Part shown: positions 20,478 through 20,575 of the stretch, one piece after another | Numbering within the stretch: the stretch's first letter is position 1 | Layout of the letters: every line of letters begins with the position of its first letter | DNA from: Mesotoga sp. UBA6090 | GTDB taxonomy: Bacteria > Thermotogota > Thermotogae > Petrotogales > Kosmotogaceae | Direction of reading: 5' to 3' | Assembly: GCF_002435945.1 (NCBI RefSeq) | Contig: NZ_DIXC01000019.1 | Location: forward strand, 1-20,575 | Length of the DNA: 20,575 nt | Program-made: the position numbers and the translations under genes | Notes under the pieces: generated by a model | What the model was told of the DNA's origin: nothing | Database searches by the model: none | The model's input: the letters and a program-made list of their open reading frames with translations, nothing else

Positions 20478-20575
20478 TTATCCAGCCATATAGAATATCC
20501 CCATTGTCCAGTGTACAAATAGATGAGGCTCCCTGCGAGCAAGAGCTTGGAGCCATTTACTCGCTTTTGTGAGGC
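20478..20575 (-). CDS. ltrA: Group II intron reverse transcriptase/maturase, C-terminal fragment
   Basis: The last 31 codons plus stop (TAA at 20480-20478) of the intron-encoded protein; the rest lies to the right of the window. The peptide contains ASKWLQALARREPHLFVHW, the typical end of the maturase domain in many bacterial group II intron proteins, where it reads W-L-x-x-I/L-A-x-R-x-P-x-L-F-x-H-W. The stop lies 3 nt upstream of domain V, the usual arrangement for a protein encoded in domain IV. The reverse transcriptase motifs themselves are outside the window. Confidence 0.8.
   Translation of the reverse strand, partial: LTKASKWLQALARREPHLFVHWTMGIFYMAG

Larger units (their letters stand above)
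20402..20575 (-). mobile_element. Group II intron, 3' end, runs off the window
   Basis: On the minus strand the order is: end of the intron-encoded protein, domain V, domain VI, and an intron terminus reading CTACTCAC at 20402, which satisfies the AY rule for 3' ends. The 3' exon begins CGAGCGAGGATC and enters the hairpin repeat at 20341-20388. The 5' part, with domains I-III and most of the reverse transcriptase, lies beyond the right edge, so completeness and mobility cannot be judged. Confidence 0.88.

Overview
The window looks like a piece of a Thermotogota chromosome, most plausibly a mesophilic Mesotoga/Kosmotoga-type organism. This is inferred from the moderate G+C, the frequent TTG and GTG starts behind strong GGAGG-type ribosome binding sites, the character of the proteins (a PolA with both exonuclease domains, a CUT1 sugar transporter with no ATPase gene, an Na+-type F-ATPase rotor), and repeat-rich intergenic DNA. 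No rRNA or tRNA gene is present to confirm it.

Layout. (1) Positions 1-235 hold the 5' end of an insertion-sequence transposase gene on the minus strand and two copies of a short terminal repeat. (2) Positions 289-861 encode a CYTH-fold phosphatase or cyclase-like protein on the plus strand. It converges, with 4 bp between stop codons, on (3) a five-gene minus-strand operon, read 5998 to 866: HAD phosphatase, sugar-binding protein, two CUT1 permeases, and a cytoplasmic NlpC/P60 endopeptidase with SH3b domains. A strong hairpin separates the binding-protein gene from the permeases. The combination suggests salvage of an amino-sugar or muropeptide compound, which is a hypothesis. (4) A Crp/Fnr-type regulator (6250-6930) is divergent from that operon. 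(5) A co-directional plus-strand run, 7126-18959, carries a divergent YchF-like P-loop protein, TatD, an AhpD-like protein, DNA polymerase I and the complete F1Fo ATP synthase set (atpZ, I, B, E, F, H, A, G, D, C). Neighbouring genes overlap or lie at most a few tens of bases apart throughout.

(6) From 18960 to about 20400 there is no credible gene. This 1.4 kb is a mosaic of duplicated short modules: a 46-bp repeat (x2), a 33-bp repeat (x2), a G-quadruplex-capable G-rich repeat (x2 plus a degenerate third copy), a nested palindrome family (two full copies, one shortened, one inverted), and a hairpin repeat (x2) that shows a compensatory base change. (7) The last 174 bases are the 3' end of a group II intron on the minus strand. 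It has a textbook 34-nt domain V, a domain VI hairpin, and the last 31 codons of the intron-encoded reverse transcriptase/maturase.

The most noteworthy points are the two-carboxylate Na+-type c subunit, the repeat mosaic with its G4 and covarying hairpin units, the group II intron inserted beside one of those hairpins, and the possible cell-wall-sugar salvage operon. I found no CRISPR array, no recognisable defence system and no classical intrinsic terminator.
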